The notes under the pieces: generated by a model
What the model saw: the letters and a program-made list of their open reading frames with translations, nothing else
Database searches by the model: none
Told to the model about the DNA's origin: nothing
Origin: Candidula unifasciata
Lineage: Eukaryota; Mollusca; Gastropoda; Stylommatophora; Geomitridae
Direction: 5' to 3'
DNA: 64,000 bases
NCBI GenBank assembly: GCA_905116865.2
Contig: CAJHNH020001584.1
Location: forward strand, 15,001 to 79,000
In this document: positions 59,766-64,000 of the stretch, piece by piece
Numbering within the stretch: the stretch's first letter is position 1
Layout: each line of letters starts with the position of its first letter
Made by a program: the position numbers and the translations under genes

Positions 59766-59939
59766 CACTTTCAAAGAGAAATAGCCAGAAGGAGAGAAGG
59801 AGGGAGGGTAAACTTGCCCACATAAAGTAAGACAAAGAGATGAAGTAGGAAGAAGAAGAAACACTAAGAGCAGTGTTGTAAAACATTATAGTAGTCAATA
59901 CTGTGTTGCTGTGACATGGCAGCGCCAGCCAAGTTCACG

Positions 59940-60062
59940 TCAGATGGAAACAAATATAAAACAGACGGAAACAAATATAAAACAGATGAAAACAAATATA
60001 AAACAGATGAAAACAAATATAAAACAGATGGAAGCAAATATAAAACAGATGAAAACAGGACA
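59940..60062. repeat. 21-bp tandem repeat, 6 copies
   Basis: Units AAACAAATATAAAACAGATGG with G/A variants. Confidence 0.95.
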
Positions 60063-60539
60063 AGAAAGAAATGATGCTGGACAACCTGGGGCCTTTGCAT
60101 GGCCAGATATTAAGGCATAAATTAATCAACAGCAGCGGTCGAGGAACGATGAGGACAGAGATAATTGTGCGCTTCTAGTGAAAAGGCACTTTAATAAGTG
60201 AGAGCCATTAGTGCCTGAGACTTGTTTGTCGTTCAATGAGACTTATCAATGTTTGATTGAAACCGACGTTCAAATTGCTGGTTCATTGTAAAGTGGCTGT
60301 GTCTAACAGACGTCGTCAATTCATTGCAACAACTGACAGGATAAATTGGTGGAATAATTATGGCTGAAAAATGGCATACAAATGAGAATGAGGTTGGGAG
60401 AGCGAGGAGACTATCACCAACTTTTATAAATAGGAATTTGATACAAGTGTTCTACGGAGACACGGATAAAAACCACAGGGGTAGAGTCAATAGAAACATG
60501 AGTTAGCCAGAGAAGGAGGGTGAGTGAGTTAGACAAAGA
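60063..60539. other. Unassigned intronic DNA
   Basis: Nothing recognised. Confidence 0.45.
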
Positions 60540-60540
60540 A

Positions 60541-60618
<78 letters not shown>

Positions 60619-60780
60619 AAGAAAATGAACAAGAAAAAAAGAAAAAGAAGAAGAAGAAGAACAAGAAGAACAAGAACAAGAACAAGAAGAACAAGAACAA
60701 GAAGAACAAGAACAAGAAGAAGAACAAGAAGAAGGAGAAGGACAAGACGACGAGAAGAAGAAGACAGTAGAAGAAGAAAT
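60540..60780. repeat. (GA)n and (AAG/AACAAG)n purine tract
   Basis: GA repeats to about 60615, then AAGAACAAG-type repeats to 60780, purine-rich on the plus strand. Confidence 0.95.
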
Positions 60781-61285
60781 AAAAAGAGAAACGCAACACA
60801 CTGACATTATACGTAAGAATTTTCAAAAAAGCAAGATGTAAGACAGACTAAATTAGAAAAACAACCGCCAGAGAGAAAGAAAGAAAGCATAAATACACAA
60901 CAATCAGCAACAATCCGATTGGAAACATTTACACAAACAAGCGAAATCTAAGGATTGTGAAAAATACTTCAGACACAAAATTGGAAATATAAAACAATAA
61001 AGTTCTATGACACTGTATAGATCACAGGGACTCGAACTTAACCACAGCTAGCAAAATGTTAAAGGAAGCAATAAAACAACAGGGTTTCTGAAGATATCAC
61101 ATTAACGTAACAATGCAGAGACAAAATATTCCACACACACACTCACACGCACACACTCGCACACACACACGCACGCACGCAAAACCCCCCCCCCCCCACA
61201 CACACACACACAACGATAGAAAGCAAAAATACACGTAAAATCCCCGGTTAGATTTTGTCTATAAACAACAAACACATAAACTAAC
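60781..61285. other. Intronic DNA flanking the exon
   Basis: Includes a CA/CG run and C-run at 61130-61215. It lies immediately downstream of the donor of the 61.3-kb exon on the minus strand. Confidence 0.55.
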
Positions 61286-61418
61286 CAGGATCCAACCCTG
61301 ATCCCCTATGGCTGCTGTCGTCCTCACTACCTCCCCGACCACTATCACTTGGGTCTGTGTCCCCGCTGGTCTGACTAACTGTATCTTCAGTCGGCTTCTT
61401 GATCTCGCTAAACTGGGC
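61286..61418 (-). CDS. Internal exon of the protocadherin-like gene
   Basis: 133 nt, entered in phase 0 and left in phase 1. The acceptor is TTTTCACTTTGTCTCCAG, then GCC; the donor is CCTG followed by GTTAGT. The peptide is acidic and Ser-rich (FSEIKKPTEDTVSQTSGDTD, then PSDSGRGGSEDDSSHRGSG). The SDSGRGGSEDD block resembles conserved cytoplasmic motifs of protocadherins as I remember them. No repeats or stops interrupt it, in contrast with its surroundings. Next exon is about 11.9 kb downstream at 49346; previous exon at 62550. Confidence 0.72.
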
Positions 61419-61514
61419 CTGGAGACAAAGTGAAAACACACACATGAAATACCTTAACACGTCGTGGATCAGTTGCAATAGCTGAGACATGCAAAGTGTA
61501 CTAAACATTGTAAA

Positions 61515-62400
61515 AGTGTGATTGCTTGGTGTGAATGGTTGGTGTGATTGGTTGATGTGATTGGTTTGGTGTGATTGTTTGATGTGATTGGTTGGTGTGA
61601 TTGGTTGGTGTGATTGGTTGGTGTGATTGGTTGGTGTGATTGTTTGGTGTGATTGTTATGTGTGATTGGTTGATGTAATTGTTAGGTGTGATTGGTTGAT
61701 GTGATTGTTAGGTGTGATTGTTTGGTGTGATTGTTTGGTGTGATTGGTTGGTGTGATTAGTCGGTGTGACTGGTTCTTGCGATTGTTGGTGTGATTGTTT
61801 AGTGTGATTCATTGATATGATTGTTTGGTGTGATTGGTTGGTGTGATTGTTTAGTGTGATTGGTTAGTGTGATTCATTGATATGATTGTTTGGTGTGATT
61901 GGTTGGTGTGATTGTTTGGTGTGATTGGTTGGTGTGATTGTTAGGTGTGATTGGTTGGTGTGATTGTTAGGTGTGATTGGTTGGTGTGATTGTTTGGTGT
62001 GATTGTTTGGTGTGATTGTTTGGTGTGATTGTTTGGTGTGATTGTTTGGTGTGATTGTTTGGTGTGATTGGTTGGTGTGATTGTTTGGTGTGATTGATTG
62101 ATGTGATTGTTAGGTGTGATTGGTTGATGTGATTGTTAGGTGTGATTGTTTGGTGTGATTGTTTGGTGTGATTGTTTGGTGTGATTGTTTGGTGTGATTG
62201 TTTGGTGTGATTGTTTGGTGTGATTGTTTGGTGTGATTGGTTGGTGTGATTGTTTGGTGTGATTGGTTGGTGTGATTGTTAGGTGTGATTGGTTGATGTG
62301 ATTGTTTGGTGTGATTGGTTGGTGTGATTTTTAGGTGTGATTGGTTGATGTGATTGTTTGGTATATCGGTTGGTGTGATTGGATAGTGTGATTGATTGAG
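61515..62400. repeat. 13-bp minisatellite, about 65 copies
   Basis: Intronic array of TGTTTGGTGTGAT / TGGTTGGTGTGAT units with TGTTAGG, TGGTTGATG variants. It lies in the intron between the two small exons, about 100 bp from one and 150 bp from the other. Asn/Gln/Ser/His-rich frames are artefacts. Confidence 0.95.
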
Positions 62401-62549
62401 GACAAGGCGAATCATCTGTAAACTTGCAATTAATCAGCAGTCCTCCGGAATCCTTAAAAGATCAAAAGTTCTCTTAGCTCAGCTGATTGATCACTTGACT
62501 GACTGAGTGATCGGCAACTGATTTTCCAACAGTAAAAACATCGGCTCAC

Positions 62550-62666
62550 CTTGTCGTCCCTTGTAGAGCGCCGGGATTTCACCTTGGAGTCGGCGTACAG
62601 TGGTATGTTCATCATCCCATTGCTCAACTTGGTAGAGCTCGGTCCCGTTAGCTTGTTTGGGGAGAA
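62550..62666 (-). CDS. Internal exon of the protocadherin-like gene
   Basis: 117 nt, 39 codons, phase 0 at both ends. The acceptor is CTGTTTGGTTTCAG, the donor CAAG followed by GTGAGC. The peptide starts FSPNKLTGPSSTKLSNG and ends SKVKSRRSTRDDK; it is basic at the end and has no membrane segment. Its phase agrees with the 61.3-kb exon, so the two join as DDK-AQF. Earlier exons (extracellular part) would lie beyond the right edge of the window. Confidence 0.7.
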
Positions 62667-62709
62667 CTGAAACCAAACAGAGAAATATAAGACATACATC
62701 AAGTGTACT

Positions 62710-63078
62710 GGCGAGGACAACATCACGACACATACAACATCACAACCCAGACACAACACACACACAACATCACAATCCATACACAACACACAGACAACAT
62801 TACGACACATACAACATCACAACCCAGACACAACACACACACAATATTACAACCCACACACAACACACAGACAACATCACGACAACATCACAATCCACAC
62901 ACAACACACAGACAACATCACGACACACACAACATCAAAATCCACATACAACACACAGACAACATCACGACACACACAACATCACAACCCACACACAACA
63001 CACACACAACATCACAACCCACACACAACACACACACAACATCACAACCCACACACAACACACAGACAACATCACGAG
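62710..63078. repeat. CA-rich minisatellite
   Basis: Units of about 40-47 bp mixing ACAACATCACAACCCACAC, AACACACAGAC and AACATCACGACACA. It begins about 45 bp upstream of the exon acceptor on the minus strand, that is, within the preceding intron. Confidence 0.92.
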
Positions 63079-63124
63079 GCTAAATGCACACATAAAGCTC
63101 ATCAGTACCGGTGTCATTCTCATT

Positions 63125-64000
63125 ATGCAATGATTTCTTGGCTGAATGTAGCTCTCATACCCGAGCGCCAGCAACAGTCTCTGCCCGGCAAAGGTTCATA
63201 TATGTCTTGGCTGAAAGTATGCAACTCATACCCGAGCGACTATCTCCCATCTTCCAGCAACACATACGGATGTGAGTCGTGGACTATCTCCCATTTTTCC
63301 GTCGTGGGCAACAACAGTCTCCTGCCCGCAAAAGGTGAGTCGTGAACCGTCATCACATATGTCCGTGGCACTTGCAGATGAAATCACATCTTTCAAATGT
63401 TGACAACGGTATGCAACTTCCCCTTTCCTGTAACAACATGCGGATGTGAGTCGTGGACTATCTCCCATCTTCCGTGTGGCATATGCTGATGTGAGTCGTG
63501 AACCGTCTTCCATCTTCCCTGTAGCAACATGCGGATGTGTGTCGTGAACTGTGTCCCAACTTTCCTGTAGCAACAACATGGTGATTCGTGGACTGTCTCC
63601 CATCTTCCTGTGGACATGGGATGTGAGTCGTGGACCTCCCCATCTTTCGTGTGGCACATGCGGATGTGAGTCGTGTGGACTGTCTCCCATCTTTCCTGTA
63701 GCAACATGCGGATGTGAGTCGTGGACTGTCTCTCATCTTTCCTGTAGCAACATACGGATTGTGATCGTTACATCTGTTAGCAACATACGGATGTGAGTCG
63801 TGGACTGTCTCCCATCTTTCCTGTAGCAACATGCGGATGTGAGTCGTGGACTGTCTCCCATCTTTCCTGTAGCAACATAGGATGTGATTCTTGGACTATC
63901 TCCCATCTTTCGTGTGGCAACATGCGGATGTGAGTCGTGGACTGTCTCCCATCTTTCCTGTAGCAACATACGGATGTGAGTCGTGGACTGTCTCCCATCT
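63125..64000. repeat. 46-bp minisatellite reaching the window edge
   Basis: Regular from about 63425 with units of GCGGATGTGAGTCGTGGAC, TGTCTCCCATCTTTCC and TGTAGCAACAT; the left part (63125-63400) is more irregular and carries repeated CATACCCGAGCG and GAGTCGTG blocks. It continues beyond position 64000. Confidence 0.93.

Overview
The window looks like intergenic and intronic DNA from a large, repeat-rich animal genome. Coding density is very low, splice-type exons are present, and there are decayed non-LTR retrotransposons, tRNA-derived SINEs, hAT elements, a Penelope-like element and a great deal of tandem repeat. A gastropod mollusc is my best guess, from the types of LINE, SPIN-like hAT and SINE seen. 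That is inference; nothing here is a species marker. No prokaryotic operons, rRNA, functional tRNA or CRISPR array was seen.

The best host gene lies on the minus strand. Three exons fit together with consensus splice sites and matching phases: 62666-62550, 61418-61286, then a long last exon starting at 49346 after an intron of about 11.9 kb. They encode a hydrophilic, Ser-rich tail of roughly 320 residues. It resembles the cytoplasmic end of a protocadherin-type adhesion receptor, but that family call is only moderately supported. The last exon needs one frame change to reach its likely C-terminus. That C-terminus is the first unit of a 44-bp minisatellite running into the 3' flank.

Layout: 1-16 kb is mostly minisatellites (28-bp at 1.3-3.7 kb, 19-bp at 9.1-11.2 kb, 13-bp at 13.2-14.1 kb, 49-bp at 14.5-14.9 kb) with a 540-bp hAT and a LINE tail. 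16-20.3 kb holds two LINE reverse transcriptases around a 46-bp array, then a SPIN-like hAT. 21-24.7 kb contains a direct segmental duplication enclosing GATA and GA tracts. 25-30 kb has SINE pieces and purine tracts. 30.7-32.05 kb is a 1.35-kb TATC array with two TGTC blocks. 33.8-39 kb is a LINE graveyard including a three-level transposon nest. 40.2-41.2 kb is a 58-bp array. 41.5-43.9 kb is a Penelope-like element fused in frame to a gag-like zinc-knuckle ORF. 44.2-46 kb is a 32-bp array and an AAG tract. 48-62.7 kb is the host gene, whose large intron carries a SPIN-like hAT, LINE tails and several arrays. 62.7-64 kb is minisatellite again.

By rough addition of the intervals listed, tandem repeats make up about 19 kb (about 30%). 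Nearly all long computed ORFs outside the 41.9-43.2 kb ORF and the LINE RTs come from these arrays and are not genes. Mobile elements and tandem arrays are repeatedly linked here: arrays arise inside hATs, at LINE ends and at the end of the host gene.
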